From Aulosira sp. FACHB-615 (GTDB lineage: Bacteria > Cyanobacteriota > Cyanobacteriia > Cyanobacteriales > Nostocaceae): a stretch of DNA of 64,000 bases. The DNA is taken from contig NZ_JACJSE010000006.1 in assembly GCF_014698045.1 (NCBI RefSeq), positions 186,001 to 250,000 of the forward strand, written 5' to 3'. Made by a program: the position numbers and the translations under genes. The notes under the pieces are model-generated. The model was not told the origin of the DNA. It did not search any database and was given only the letters and a program-made list of their open reading frames with translations. Position 1 is the stretch's first letter. Each line of letters begins with the position of its first letter. Shown piece by piece: positions 17,052 through 26,607 of the stretch.

Positions 17052-17109
17052 GAAATCTGGTAATTATTTTGTTCGTATTGTAATAATTTCCAGGTAGATA
17101 AGGTTGTGA

Positions 17110-17433
17110 TTAATTTGACGGTAGAGCTTTTTTACCTGGTAAAGATTCAGGGTTATCTAAAGGTGGTTGCTGAATTACGGGTGTTTTTGCTGGAGTAATT
17201 TTGAGGATGTTTTCGGGAGCAGAAATGCTATTTGTTGATAAAAATTCTATTTCTCGTTCAAATTTGTCCCTTCCCTCACGGAAAAATGCTGCCTCTCGCG
17301 GATGGTAAATGCCGTTAGCTACAGTTTCAGGAGTTTGTTGAGCATTAACTGGAGTGATTAATGACAATACGCCTGTAGTGACGACTGTAGCTATGAGAAG
17401 GCGGGAGGATGTGGAAGATTTTATCTTTTTCAT
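17110..17433 (-). CDS. Small exported protein of unknown function
   Basis: 107 residues from ATG 17433. That start is preferred because it places a textbook signal peptide at the N terminus (MKKIKSSTSSRLLIATVV, then a hydrophobic core ending TPVNA-QQ). A longer frame open to 17508 would run into the opposite gene. The mature part contains NGIYHPREAAFFREGRDKFE, then a Pro-rich tail (PVIQQPPLDNPESLPGKKAL). I do not recognise the family. It is divergent from rqcH with 69 bases between starts. Confidence 0.6.
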   Translation of the reverse strand: MKKIKSSTSSRLLIATVVTTGVLSLITPVNAQQTPETVANGIYHPREAAFFREGRDKFEREIEFLSTNSISAPENILKITPAKTPVIQQPPLDNPESLPGKKALPSN

Positions 17434-17502
17434 AGTATGCCAATCAGAGCTAGACAAGATAGCATATACTGAGCATCGACGTTTGAACGCCAATGATTTG
17501 TT

Positions 17503-19230
17503 GTGCAACCAGTTGACTTTACCACCCTGACTTCTGCTTGTAGCGAACTACGCGCTTACTGGCTGCCATCGCGTTTAGAACAAGTTTATCAGCGCGATCG
17601 CTACACTATTTCTATCGCATTACGCACCCTGAAACAACGGGGTTGGCTGGAAATTTCTTGGCATCCGCAAGCTGCACGGATTTGTATTGGTGATCCGCCG
17701 CCGCGATCGCCTGATACTTTTACATTTAGCCAGCAACTAGTACATCAATTGGGCGGCTTGGCTTTAATTGCCATTGAAGCGATCGCACCTTGGGAGAGGG
17801 CGATTGATTTACAATTTGCCCGTCGTCCAGGAGAATCTGCCCTATATCACTTGTATGTGGAAATTATGGGCAAATACAGTAATGCGATTTTGACTGATGC
17901 CAATAATTTCATCATTACGGCTGCCCATCAAGTTAGTGAACAGCAATCGAGTGTCCGACCAATTCAAACTGGACAGCTTTACGAATTTCCCCCCAAACTC
18001 ACAGGCCCGGTTCCCAGTTTGAGCGAATCTCAAGCACGTTGGCAAGAAAGGGTGAGTTTAGTTCCCGGTGCAATTAAGCGTCAACTGATCAAAAGTTATA
18101 GCGGTTTAAGTGCATCACTGGTAGATTCTCTGCTGTTGGCAGCGAGTATTGCACCAGAAACAACTACTGATCAACTAAGTTCTCAGGATTGGCAAAAACT
18201 CTTTGAATGTTGGCAAGAATGGCTACAAGCTTTAAATGTTGGTAAATTCCAACCAGCTTGGACAGCAACTGGTTACACCGTGATGGGTTGGGGTGCGGTT
18301 GCGCTAGTCAAAGATACTCAAAGCTTACTGAATAAGTATTATACTGACCAACTCAATCAACAGGTATTTGCTCAATTGCGCCATCAACTGAGTCAGAAAT
18401 TACAAAATATTCTGACGAAGTTAAAAATCAAAGCCCAAGCCTTTACAACTCGGTTACAGCAATCCGATCAAGCTGATGATTATCGCCAAAAAGCAGATTT
18501 GTTGATGGCTAACTTGCAAAATTGGCAAGCGGGAATGCAAGAAATCACTCTACCTGATTTTGAGACAGGGGAACCAGTAGCGATCGCACTTCAGCCTGAT
18601 AAAAACGGTGTGCAGAATGCTCAAAATTTTTACAAGCAGCACCAAAAACTCAAACGCGCTCGTTTGGCAGTGGAACCGCTATTGTTAGAAGTACAATCTG
18701 AGATTGATTATTTAGAGCAAGTAGAAGCTGCGATCGCGCAAATTGAAAACTACGAAACAGCCGAAGATTTGCAAGCTTTAGAAGAAATCCGTGATGAGTT
18801 AATTGGACAAAAATATTTAGAAGATCCACAATACCGCGATCGCAACACTAACGAAACTGCTATCACTAACTTCCGTCGTTATCGCACTCCTAACGGTTGG
18901 GAAATCTTAATTGGTCGCAATAATCGCCAAAATGACCAATTAACTTTTCGGGTGGCCGGAGATTATGACTTGTGGTTCCACGCCCAAGAAATTCCGGGAA
19001 GCCATATTCTCATGCGTTTAGAAGCGGGTACTGTTCCCGATACAGATGATTTGCAATATGCAGCCAACCTCGCCGCCTACTACAGCCGCGCTCGTCAAAG
19101 CGACCAAGTACCAGTAGTCTACACCCAGCCCAAGTACGTCTACAAACCAAAAGGAGCCAAACCGGGAATTGCCATTTATAAACAAGAGCGCATTCTCTGG
19201 GGAAAACCACAGTTAGTCAATAGTCATTGA
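17503..19230 (+). CDS. rqcH: NFACT/Rqc2-family protein (RqcH-like, fibronectin-binding A type)
   Basis: 575 residues from GTG 17503 (MQPVDFTTLTSACSEL is the normal family start). The N-terminal NFACT-N domain runs to about 210, a coiled-coil HhH region (about 270-430) contains QVEAAIAQIENYETAEDL, and the C-terminal NFACT-R domain (about 460-560) reads NGWEILIGRNNRQNDQLTFR and DLWFHAQEIPGSHILMRL. RqcH binds stalled large ribosomal subunits and adds C-terminal alanine tails for degradation. The two segments just quoted belong to the tRNA-contacting NFACT-R. A terminator follows at 19388. Confidence 0.9.
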   Translation: MQPVDFTTLTSACSELRAYWLPSRLEQVYQRDRYTISIALRTLKQRGWLEISWHPQAARICIGDPPPRSPDTFTFSQQLVHQLGGLALIAIEAIAPWERAIDLQFARRPGESALYHLYVEIMGKYSNAILTDANNFIITAAHQVSEQQSSVRPIQTGQLYEFPPKLTGPVPSLSESQARWQERVSLVPGAIKRQLIKSYSGLSASLVDSLLLAASIAPETTTDQLSSQDWQKLFECWQEWLQALNVGKFQPAWTATGYTVMGWGAVALVKDTQSLLNKYYTDQLNQQVFAQLRHQLSQKLQNILTKLKIKAQAFTTRLQQSDQADDYRQKADLLMANLQNWQAGMQEITLPDFETGEPVAIALQPDKNGVQNAQNFYKQHQKLKRARLAVEPLLLEVQSEIDYLEQVEAAIAQIENYETAEDLQALEEIRDELIGQKYLEDPQYRDRNTNETAITNFRRYRTPNGWEILIGRNNRQNDQLTFRVAGDYDLWFHAQEIPGSHILMRLEAGTVPDTDDLQYAANLAAYYSRARQSDQVPVVYTQPKYVYKPKGAKPGIAIYKQERILWGKPQLVNSH

Positions 19231-19274
19231 AGGAGGCAGAAGGCAGAAGGCAGGAGTTATCAATTGTTATTCTT

Positions 19275-19343
19275 CTCCCTTGTCTCCCTTGTCCACCGTG
19301 TCTCCCTTGTCCACCGTGTCTCCCTTGTCCCCCTTGCCCCCCT
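19275..19343. repeat. Tandem CTCCCTTGTC repeat
   Basis: Units of TCTCCCTTGTC and CACCGTG alternate several times. The same motif is found at 11998-12035 and inside the element at 50040-50133. It is low complexity and non-coding, downstream of rqcH. Confidence 0.75.
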
Positions 19344-19387
19344 AAATCCCTCTACCTTCCGCGTTAGTTGAAATATTCTCAAAGATG

Positions 19388-19420
19388 GAAGCCCATCCGA
19401 ACGGGCTTTATCTTTTTTTA
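19388..19420 (+). terminator. Intrinsic terminator
   Basis: AAGCCC (19389-19394) and GGGCTT (19403-19408) form a stem around ATCCGAAC, followed by TATCTTTTTTT. It is a good rho-independent terminator, about 160 bases after the rqcH stop. Confidence 0.75.
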
Positions 19421-19440
19421 GTGAATTTTTAAGAAAAAAC

Positions 19441-19577
19441 TGTGTTGGCTGTTACAATATTGTTAAGAAAAGTTGCCCGTTGCATTTTGGGAACGCGCAA
19501 TCGGGTTTTAACTCTATTGAGAAGACAACGCGAAAAATATTTCATTGACCAGCTGTGGGAGGCTGGTCTTTTTATTT
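19441..19577 (+). ncRNA. Candidate small RNA ending in an intrinsic terminator
   Basis: No gene lies between the terminator at 19388-19420 and a second perfect one at 19547-19577, so the second must serve a separate transcript. The interval contains a stem CCCGTTGC / GCAATCGGG (about 19479-19505). No known RNA family is recognised. The 5' end is a guess. The 3' end overlaps the left copy of a direct repeat bounding the integrase, as when a recombinase uses the 3' end of an RNA gene. Confidence 0.4.
19547..19577 (+). terminator. Intrinsic terminator GACCAGC/GCTGGTC + TTTTTATTT
   Basis: A perfect 7-bp stem (19547-19553 with 19562-19568) with an eight-base loop TGTGGGAG, followed at once by TTTTTATTT. 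No coding gene ends nearby. Confidence 0.8.
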
Positions 19578-19578
19578 C
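19564..19578 (+). other. Candidate left attachment site (15-bp direct repeat)
   Basis: TGGTCTTTTTATTTC occurs here and again at 21443-21457. The two copies bracket the tyrosine recombinase and the small gene after it. The left copy includes the descending arm and T-run of the terminator above. Partly low complexity, so chance similarity is possible. Confidence 0.4.
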
Positions 19579-19642
19579 AAGCACCTTATAATACCAAGTG
19601 CCTTAAAATTGAGCATTCACATTTGAGCATTTTTTGAGCATT

Positions 19643-21052
19643 ATGGTAAATAGCAGCACAACACCGACTGGTAAGACTAAGAAGGGTCAAATAGTAGTAC
19701 GTGAGGATAGCGGTAGCATCAAGGCTTGCTTTCCTCGTAACTATTTCGCGGATGGTAAACAAGTCAAAAAAGGTACTGGTATTTCTAATGTTGAGGGATG
19801 GGAAGCTAAGGCAGATAAATTACAACGTCGGCTACAGTTAGAGCTTGAGAAGGGAAAGCTTGACGACGGCAACGGTAACTTTAATGAGGTACGTTATCAG
19901 GCAATTTTAAAGGAATACGGATTACAGGCAAGGCTTAGGTTAGTGGATGGAGGGATCAAAACTAGTGATGAATTACCACCTAAGCCAGAGTTATCACTAC
20001 TTGAAGTCTGGGATAGGTATTTAGAATACATAAAACTAGGAATGAAAGAAAGTCATTTCGTTAATATGTATTGCCATCAATACTCAAGTTTTATTAAATC
20101 AGCAATTGAAGCTACTAAGTCAGAGGATGCAATCAAGATTAGAAATTGGTTAGTTGAGAATAGAAGCTTAAATAGAGTTAAAATTTTACTTTCTAATTTA
20201 TCTAAAGCCTATCAATTGGCAATAAAAAACAAATCTGTAAGTTTTAATCCCTACGATGGATTAGCAGATGATATTAAGGTTTTAGGTGCAAAGGGAAAAA
20301 AACAGACAGAGGTTAACACAGAAACCGATGATGATGTACTAGATAAATCGAAAGCTTATACTTGGCATGACGTACAAACAATTTTAGAAGCTTTCAAAAA
20401 TCACCCTAAAAAATTTCACTGGCATGATTTTACTAAATTTAAATTTCTTACAGGATGTAGAACGGGTGAAGCAATTGCTTTTTTATGGTGTGATATTAAT
20501 TGGGAGAAAGAATGTGTATACATTCGTAGAACATACGATAGAGTAACTAAAAAGTTTTATCATACAAAAACATCCAAAGGGGATAAAGAATTAATTAGAA
20601 TTTTCCCTATGCCTAAAGATGGGGAACTATGGAACCTAATAAAATCAATTCCTCAAGGGGAAGCAAATGAAACTGTATTTAAAACCAAAACCAAAAAAAT
20701 CATACGTGGAAATATTTTTACTTCAGAACATTGGAAGCCAGTTATAGATAAATTGATAGAGCAAGGTAAACTAACTAAGTATTTATCACCCTATAACACA
20801 CGACATACATTCATCACACACCAAATATTCGATTTAGGCAGGGATGAAAAAATAGTAAGTGCTTGGTGTGGTCATGGTGAAGCAGTCAGCCAAAAACACT
20901 ATCAAGATATAACTGACAGAGCAATTCTAATTAACCCAGAATTACCAGCTAGTCCACAAACACAGCAATTATCGAAAATAGAGCAACTTGAAGAACAGTT
21001 ACGACAGCAACAGGAATTAATTGACAAGCTGTTAGCTGAGAAAGGCAAGTAA
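19643..21052 (+). CDS. Tyrosine recombinase / phage-type integrase
   Basis: 469 residues from ATG 19643 (the frame is open from a TTG at 19634). An N-terminal Arm/SAM-like region and a core-binding domain (about 117-200, LLEVWDRYLEYIKLGMKES) precede the catalytic domain. Active-site residues: Arg273 in TGCRTGEA, Lys near 310 (TKTSKGDKE), the box SPYNTRHTF with Tyr in place of the common first His then Arg387-His388, His411 in WCGHGEAVS, and nucleophile Tyr420 in KHYQD. A coiled coil ends the protein (IEQLEEQLRQQQELIDKLLA). Long AT-rich codons set it apart from its neighbours. Probably the integrase of a small genomic island. Confidence 0.92.
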   Translation: MVNSSTTPTGKTKKGQIVVREDSGSIKACFPRNYFADGKQVKKGTGISNVEGWEAKADKLQRRLQLELEKGKLDDGNGNFNEVRYQAILKEYGLQARLRLVDGGIKTSDELPPKPELSLLEVWDRYLEYIKLGMKESHFVNMYCHQYSSFIKSAIEATKSEDAIKIRNWLVENRSLNRVKILLSNLSKAYQLAIKNKSVSFNPYDGLADDIKVLGAKGKKQTEVNTETDDDVLDKSKAYTWHDVQTILEAFKNHPKKFHWHDFTKFKFLTGCRTGEAIAFLWCDINWEKECVYIRRTYDRVTKKFYHTKTSKGDKELIRIFPMPKDGELWNLIKSIPQGEANETVFKTKTKKIIRGNIFTSEHWKPVIDKLIEQGKLTKYLSPYNTRHTFITHQIFDLGRDEKIVSAWCGHGEAVSQKHYQDITDRAILINPELPASPQTQQLSKIEQLEEQLRQQQELIDKLLAEKGK

Positions 21053-21144
21053 ACACAACTAAACCAACAATAAAAACCATTTTTACGAGTGGTATCAGTG
21101 GTTAACAACTTTTCCAGGGTTAAGTAACCACTGATTAAAACTCT

Positions 21145-21166
21145 AATCGATTGGTTTCAATCGATT
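21145..21166. promoter_or_regulatory. Two AATCGATT palindromes
   Basis: The self-complementary octamer AATCGATT occurs twice, at 21145-21152 and 21159-21166, separated by six bases. It is about 30 bases upstream of the start of the small gene at 21193 and could be its operator. No known regulator is matched. Confidence 0.35.
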
Positions 21167-21192
21167 CAATTTATATTTACGTTTCTACATAA

Positions 21193-21384
21193 ATGCCGAA
21201 TCCTAGAGGAACACCTGAAAATTTAGAACCAGGACAAAGAAAAGGTGAGGAACCCTTAACAGAGCAAATCAGCTTTCGTGCAAGTAAAGACATGAAAGAT
21301 GCAGTGAAAGCACAACCCGACCCAGCACAATTTTGTAGGGATGCGGTACAAGAAAAATTAGATAAACAGAAACAATCGGATTGA
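21193..21384 (+). CDS. Small charged protein, possible ribbon-helix-helix type
   Basis: 63 residues. It begins MPNPRGTPENLEPGQRKGEE, followed by PLTEQISFRASKDMKDAVKA and QPDPAQFCRDAVQEKLDK. The beta strand plus two helices in the second half, with a strand like QISFRA, resembles MetJ/Arc-type DNA-binding proteins, but this is only a fold-level impression. It lies 140 bases after the integrase in the same orientation and inside the direct repeat pair, so it may be the island's regulator or directionality factor. Confidence 0.6.
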   Translation: MPNPRGTPENLEPGQRKGEEPLTEQISFRASKDMKDAVKAQPDPAQFCRDAVQEKLDKQKQSD

Positions 21385-21442
21385 TACCCTTCTGAGAAAG
21401 TGTCATTTGAGATCAGATTTAAACTGACATCTCACCAGAGGA

Positions 21443-21457
21443 TGGTCTTTTTATTTC
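21443..21457 (+). other. Candidate right attachment site (15-bp direct repeat)
   Basis: Second copy of TGGTCTTTTTATTTC. It follows a weak GACATC/GATGGTC hairpin, mirroring the left copy's position at the end of a terminator. If real, the island is about 1.9 kb. Confidence 0.4.
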
Positions 21458-21612
21458 CAAATGCTGACTACCAAATATATCTTTTGGCACTAGTGAAATA
21501 ACTGAGAAAAATATCATGATGCTATCTGACAGATAACTGAAAAATGTTGACTTGATGACATTTACAGTTGTCAAACACTGATTCAGAACATCATTTAAGC
21601 GGAGGATGCTGT

Positions 21613-23460
21613 GTGAAAATTGGCGCTCACTACTTAGGTAACGGCGAGTGTGAGTTTATTGTTTGGTCTCCCACCTTAAACAGCGTTGCGGTAGAGATTT
21701 TAACGCCAGAGTCGCAGTTAATTCCGCTAAAACCGCAAGCAGAGGGATACTGGCAAGTAAAAGTCAATGATGTGTATCCGGGTACATTGTATCGATATCA
21801 ATTAAATGAGCAAGAAGCTTTTGCTGACCCGGCTTCGCAGTTTCAACCCCAAGGAGTTCACGGTGCTTCTGTGGTTGTAGATCATCATTTTGAGTGGACA
21901 GATACAACCTGGACGGGTATTCCCTTAGAATCGATGATTTTTTATGAACTCCATGTCGGGACATTCACACCGGAAGGAACCTTTGCTGCGATTATTCCCC
22001 GTTTACCAGAACTACGGGAGTTAGGAATTAACGCGATTGAAATTATGCCCATTGCCCAATTTCCGGGCGATGATCATATTCAGCCTGATTTGGCATATCG
22101 CAATTGGGGATATGATGGCGTTTATCTGTATGCGGTACAAAATTCCTACGGTAGTCCCGCCGATTTCAAGCAATTTGTAAATGCTTGTCACGAACAGGGT
22201 ATTGCTGTAGTGCTAGATGTGGTTTATAACCACTTTGGCCCAGAAGGTAATTATATGGGTCAGTTTGCGCCCTATTTTACTAAAACTTATAAGACACCTT
22301 GGGGCAACGCGATGAATTTCGATGATGCTTATAGCCAAGGTGTGCGAAATTATTTTATTCAAAATGCTTTGTATTGGTTGGGAGATTTTCATATAGATGC
22401 TTTGCGGCTGGATGCAATTCAAGCAATTTATGATTTGGGTGCAAAGCATTTTTTAGGGGAATTGGCGGAAACTGTGCATAACTTTTGCCAAGGGGGGACA
22501 TGGAAACGTTATTTAATTGCAGAAAGTGACTTGAATAACCCGCAAATTGTACGTCCGCCAGAATTGGGAGGATATGGAATTGATGCACAGTGGAGTGATG
22601 ATTTTCACCACGCATTACATACATTGTTAACAGGCGATCGCCAAGGGTATTATCAAGATTTCGGTAAGTGTGCCGATTTAGCTAAAGCTTACCAAGATAC
22701 TTTTGTCTACGATTGGCGGTATGCACCCCACCGTAAGCGTTTTCATGGGATATCTTGCCGCGATCGCCCATTATCTCAGTTTTCAGTCTGTATTCAAAAT
22801 CACGACCAAATTGGTAATCAAATGAAGGGGGAACGCTTATCTGAGCGAATTTCCTTTGCTGGTTTGAAATTAGCGGCTGGTGCTGTATTGTTGTCACCCT
22901 ACTTACCGTTACTATTCATGGGTGAAGAATATGGCGAAACAGCACCCTTTATCTATTTTGTCAGCCACTCCGACCCTGAATTGATTCAAGCTGTGCGTGC
23001 TGGACGTAAGCAAGAGTTTGAGGCGTTCCACTATGCAGAAGATCCACCAGATCCCGAATCTGCACAGACATTTCTGCGGTGTAAACTTAACTGGGAATTG
23101 CGTCACCAAGGACAACACAAGGTTTTATGGAATTGGTATCGTCAGTTAATTAATTTACGCCAAACTCATCGCGCGTTGTTGAATTTTGACCGCGACAGTA
23201 TAGCAGCAACTAGTGATGAAGACAAAAAATTAGTTGTTGTGCGGCGTTGGTGTGAGTCGGGTGAGGTGGTATTTGCGATGAATTTTAATTCGTCATCGGT
23301 GGCGGTGAGTTTACCAATTCAGCAAAGTGCGCGGAAGTTATTAGACTCAGCCGATGCTGTATGGTCTGGTGAAGGTTCTCAAGCTGCTGACAAACTCGCG
23401 GTGGGGGATGAGGTTGTGTTGGCGGCTATGAGTTTAGTTTTGTATAGCAATCCTAAATGA
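21613..23460 (+). CDS. treZ: Malto-oligosyltrehalose trehalohydrolase
   Basis: 615 residues from GTG 21613. This start is fixed by GGAGGA at 21601-21606, six bases upstream, and by the family N terminus MKIGAHYLGNGECEF; a TTG at 21568 would add 15 unrelated residues. A CBM48-like N-terminal domain is followed by a GH13 barrel: nucleophile Asp257 in DALRLDAIQAI, acid/base Glu294 in YLIAESDLN, and CIQNHDQIGN near 395. TreZ releases trehalose from maltooligosyl-trehalose in the cytosol. First gene of treZ-treY-treH. Confidence 0.95.
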   Translation: MKIGAHYLGNGECEFIVWSPTLNSVAVEILTPESQLIPLKPQAEGYWQVKVNDVYPGTLYRYQLNEQEAFADPASQFQPQGVHGASVVVDHHFEWTDTTWTGIPLESMIFYELHVGTFTPEGTFAAIIPRLPELRELGINAIEIMPIAQFPGDDHIQPDLAYRNWGYDGVYLYAVQNSYGSPADFKQFVNACHEQGIAVVLDVVYNHFGPEGNYMGQFAPYFTKTYKTPWGNAMNFDDAYSQGVRNYFIQNALYWLGDFHIDALRLDAIQAIYDLGAKHFLGELAETVHNFCQGGTWKRYLIAESDLNNPQIVRPPELGGYGIDAQWSDDFHHALHTLLTGDRQGYYQDFGKCADLAKAYQDTFVYDWRYAPHRKRFHGISCRDRPLSQFSVCIQNHDQIGNQMKGERLSERISFAGLKLAAGAVLLSPYLPLLFMGEEYGETAPFIYFVSHSDPELIQAVRAGRKQEFEAFHYAEDPPDPESAQTFLRCKLNWELRHQGQHKVLWNWYRQLINLRQTHRALLNFDRDSIAATSDEDKKLVVVRRWCESGEVVFAMNFNSSSVAVSLPIQQSARKLLDSADAVWSGEGSQAADKLAVGDEVVLAAMSLVLYSNPK

Positions 23461-23483
23461 GTCGTGAAAAAGTATTCTTTTTA

Positions 23484-23541
23484 ACGAACCGCAAAGGACG
23501 CATAGACGCGATAGCGGCTTCCCGAAGGGTAGGACACAAAG
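23484..23541. repeat. Dispersed repeat between treZ and treY
   Basis: AACCGCAAAGGACGCATAGA runs into GCGATAGCGGCTTCCCGAAG and GGTAGGACAC. Both parts resemble small dispersed repeats of Nostoc-type genomes (AAGGACGCA motif; CTTCCCGAAGGG palindrome). It falls within the 237-base treZ-treY gap. Confidence 0.5.
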
Positions 23542-23697
23542 AAGGAAAGGAAGGAAAAGAAAGAAAATTTCACAAATTATTTAGGGCTGCTATATGAGGT
23601 TTTTTAACGCAGAGTTACGTGAAGTCAACGCGGAGGGGCGCAGAGTGTTTTCCCCTGAACCTCTTTTTCAACCTATTTATATACAAGTAACAATATT

Positions 23698-26463
23698 ATG
23701 CGAATCCCAAAAGTAACTTATAGAATTCAGTTTACACCCCAGTTTGGCTTTGATGATGCTAGAGCGATCGCATCTTATTTATCAGATTTAGGTATTTCTG
23801 ATTTGTATGCTTCGCCAATTTTTAAGGCGAGGACTGGGAGTACACATGGTTATGATGTGGTGGATGCTGCACTGTTAAATCCGCAATTAGGCACTCAGTC
23901 AGATTTTTCGGCTTTAGTGGCAGAATTACAAGCTTTGGGGATGGGTTGGCTACAAGATATTGTGCCTAACCACATGGCGTATAGTAGCGAAAATCTCTAT
24001 TTAATGGATGTGTTGGAACATGGTGCAGATTCTAGTTATACCGATTATTTTGATGTTTGTTGGAACTCGCCTTTTGCTAATAGCCAAGAGCGCATTCTTG
24101 CACCATTGTTAGGAGATTTTTATGGCGAAGCCTTAGAAAAGGGAGATATTCAACTCCAATACGAGCAGAATGGTTTAACTGTTAACTATTACAGCTTAAA
24201 ATTACCATTGCGGTTAGAGTCTTATAGCAAATTTCTGACTTACAATCTTGGTAAACTCACCCGCACACTGGGGAGAAATCATCCTGATTTTATTAAACTT
24301 TTAGGTGTTCTCTACATTCTCAAAAGTGTGCCTTCAGAAGTTACAGGTAAACAGCGTCAAGACCAAATTGCTTTTATCAAAGGTTTGATTTGGGAACTCT
24401 ACAGCACTAATGATGATATCCGGGGATTTATTGACGAAAACCTGAAAATTTTCAATGGCGAACCAGGTAATTCTGAAAGTTTTAACTTACTCGATGACTT
24501 ACTCAACGACCAGTTTTATCGTCTCGCCTTCTGGAAAGTTGGCGCGGAAGAAATGAACTATCGCCGTTTCTTTACTGTTAACGAACTTATCTCGGTGAAA
24601 GTTGAAGAAATGCGAGTGTTTAACAACACTCATAGTTTAATTCATAAGCTGGTAGAGGACGGTGTATTCACTGGCTTAAGAATTGACCACATTGATGGAC
24701 TATACAACCCAACGCAGTATTTAGAAAGACTGCGCGAAAAAATGGGTGATGTTTATATTACAGTGGAAAAGATTTTAGAACTTACAGAAGATTTACCAAA
24801 TAATTGGCAGATTCAAGGTACTTCGGGATATGACTTTTTGAATTATGTCAATGATGTATTTTGTCAAGCACAAAATCAAGCAGCTTTTAATAAAATTTAC
24901 CATTCATTTATCGGTGCAAGGGTCAATTATCCATCACTGGTTAAAGAGAAAAAGCATCTGATATTAGAGAAAAATCTAGCGGGTGATGTGGATAATTTAG
25001 CTAGTTTGCTGAAGAATATTGCCAGCAAATATCGCTATGGCAATGATTTTACATTGAATGGTTTGAAACGAGCGATCGCAGAACTTCTCACATTATTCCC
25101 TATCTACCGTACTTATATCACTCCCGATGCAATTTCCGACACAGATAAAGCTTGTATTCAACAAGTAATTAACACAGCGAGAAAACAAGTACCTCTGTTG
25201 CAACATGAAATGAACTTTTTAGAAAAAGTCTTGCTGTTGCAGTTTGATGAATCTCTCAGCCAAACAGAAAAAGAACAGTGGATTTATTTTGTCTTGCGGA
25301 TGCAGCAGTACACTGGGCCACTCATGGCTAAAGGTGTGGAAGATACTACTTTATATGTTTACAACCGTCTAATTTCCCTGAATGAAGTCGGCGGAAACCC
25401 CAGTCATTTTGGTATTACTATTGAGCAATTTCATAACTTTAACCAACAACACCAACAGAACTGGCCGCATACCATGAACGCCACCGCCACCCATGATACC
25501 AAGCGCGGCGAAGATGTGAGAGCGAGGTTAAATGTGTTGTCAGAAATTCCTCAAGAGTGGGAACAACAGGTAAATCATTGGAGTGAAATCAATCAATCAC
25601 ATCGTAGCTTAGTTGATCGCAACGATGAATACTTCCTCTATCAAACCCTAGTTGGCGCGTTTCCCTTTGCAGAACATGAACAAGCCTCCTTCGTGGAACG
25701 AGTGCAAGAATACATGATTAAAGCCATCCGGGAAGCAAAAGTTCACACCGCATGGTTACGCCCCGATAACGAGTATGAAGCAGCTTGTACCACCTTTGTA
25801 CAGAAAATACTTGACCCCAACTTATCACGGGAATTTTTAGATAACTTCCGTCCCTTTCAACAAAAAATTGCCGAATATGGCATATTTAATTCTCTTTCCC
25901 AAACCCTTCTCAAAATTACTGCGCCTGGAGTTCCCGACTTCTACCAAGGAACAGAACTGTGGGATTTCAGCTTAGTTGATCCCGATAACCGCCGTCCCGT
26001 AGATTTTGAATTACGACGTAGTTATTTGAGTACCATCCAAGCACAAATCAAAACCGATATTCTCAGCTTTATTCCCGAACTACTAACTCAGAAAATCGAC
26101 GGTAGAATCAAACTGTTTTTAACACTGCAAGCACTCAAAGCCAGAACACAATATCTTTCCTTATTCCAAAACGGCGAATATCAACCTCTACAAGTCCACG
26201 GAACTCACGCCAACCATATCATCGCCTTTGCCCGACAACATAACAAGCAAACCGCGATCGCCATTGTCCCCCGTTTCCTCACCAGCCTCACCCAACTCGG
26301 ACAACCCCCACTAGGCGAGTCAGTATGGCAAGATACACACCTAAAACTCCCCGCCAAAACTTGGCAAAACCTCCTTACCCACCAAACTCTACAAACCGGA
26401 GATACTCTCCCCATCTCTCAAGCCCTTTCCCACTTCCCCGTAGCCTTACTAATTGCGGAGTGA
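23698..26463 (+). CDS. treY: Malto-oligosyltrehalose synthase
   Basis: 921 residues, normal TreY length. It begins MRIPKVTYRIQFTPQFGFDD and carries GH13 motifs: DIVPNHMAYSSEN near 87-99, nucleophile Asp330 in GLRIDHIDGLYNP and acid/base Glu357 in YITVEKILE. KGVEDTTLYVYNRLISLNEVG and VPDFYQGTELWDFSLVDPDN are further family signatures. It isomerises the reducing-end alpha-1,4 bond of maltodextrins to alpha,alpha-1,1. Together with TreZ it makes trehalose without sugar nucleotides. Confidence 0.97.
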   Translation: MRIPKVTYRIQFTPQFGFDDARAIASYLSDLGISDLYASPIFKARTGSTHGYDVVDAALLNPQLGTQSDFSALVAELQALGMGWLQDIVPNHMAYSSENLYLMDVLEHGADSSYTDYFDVCWNSPFANSQERILAPLLGDFYGEALEKGDIQLQYEQNGLTVNYYSLKLPLRLESYSKFLTYNLGKLTRTLGRNHPDFIKLLGVLYILKSVPSEVTGKQRQDQIAFIKGLIWELYSTNDDIRGFIDENLKIFNGEPGNSESFNLLDDLLNDQFYRLAFWKVGAEEMNYRRFFTVNELISVKVEEMRVFNNTHSLIHKLVEDGVFTGLRIDHIDGLYNPTQYLERLREKMGDVYITVEKILELTEDLPNNWQIQGTSGYDFLNYVNDVFCQAQNQAAFNKIYHSFIGARVNYPSLVKEKKHLILEKNLAGDVDNLASLLKNIASKYRYGNDFTLNGLKRAIAELLTLFPIYRTYITPDAISDTDKACIQQVINTARKQVPLLQHEMNFLEKVLLLQFDESLSQTEKEQWIYFVLRMQQYTGPLMAKGVEDTTLYVYNRLISLNEVGGNPSHFGITIEQFHNFNQQHQQNWPHTMNATATHDTKRGEDVRARLNVLSEIPQEWEQQVNHWSEINQSHRSLVDRNDEYFLYQTLVGAFPFAEHEQASFVERVQEYMIKAIREAKVHTAWLRPDNEYEAACTTFVQKILDPNLSREFLDNFRPFQQKIAEYGIFNSLSQTLLKITAPGVPDFYQGTELWDFSLVDPDNRRPVDFELRRSYLSTIQAQIKTDILSFIPELLTQKIDGRIKLFLTLQALKARTQYLSLFQNGEYQPLQVHGTHANHIIAFARQHNKQTAIAIVPRFLTSLTQLGQPPLGESVWQDTHLKLPAKTWQNLLTHQTLQTGDTLPISQALSHFPVALLIAE

Positions 26464-26607
26464 TTAATACAACAGTGGCGGGCAAGATGCCCACCCCACA
26501 AGAGGTTAAAGCAATCTCTAAATATACAAATAAAATCCCTCTTAATTCCTCTCCGCGCCTCTGGTTACTGAGCGAAGTCGAAGTATGCGTCTCTGCGTGA
26601 AATAAAT

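Noticed and set aside
17434..17508. N-terminal extension of the small exported protein
   Set aside because: The extension would precede a clear signal peptide and overlap the start of rqcH on the other strand.
19441..19577. tmRNA or 6S RNA identity for the candidate small RNA
   Set aside because: No tRNA-like ends or tag frame for tmRNA, and too short and unlike 6S; kept only as an unassigned candidate.
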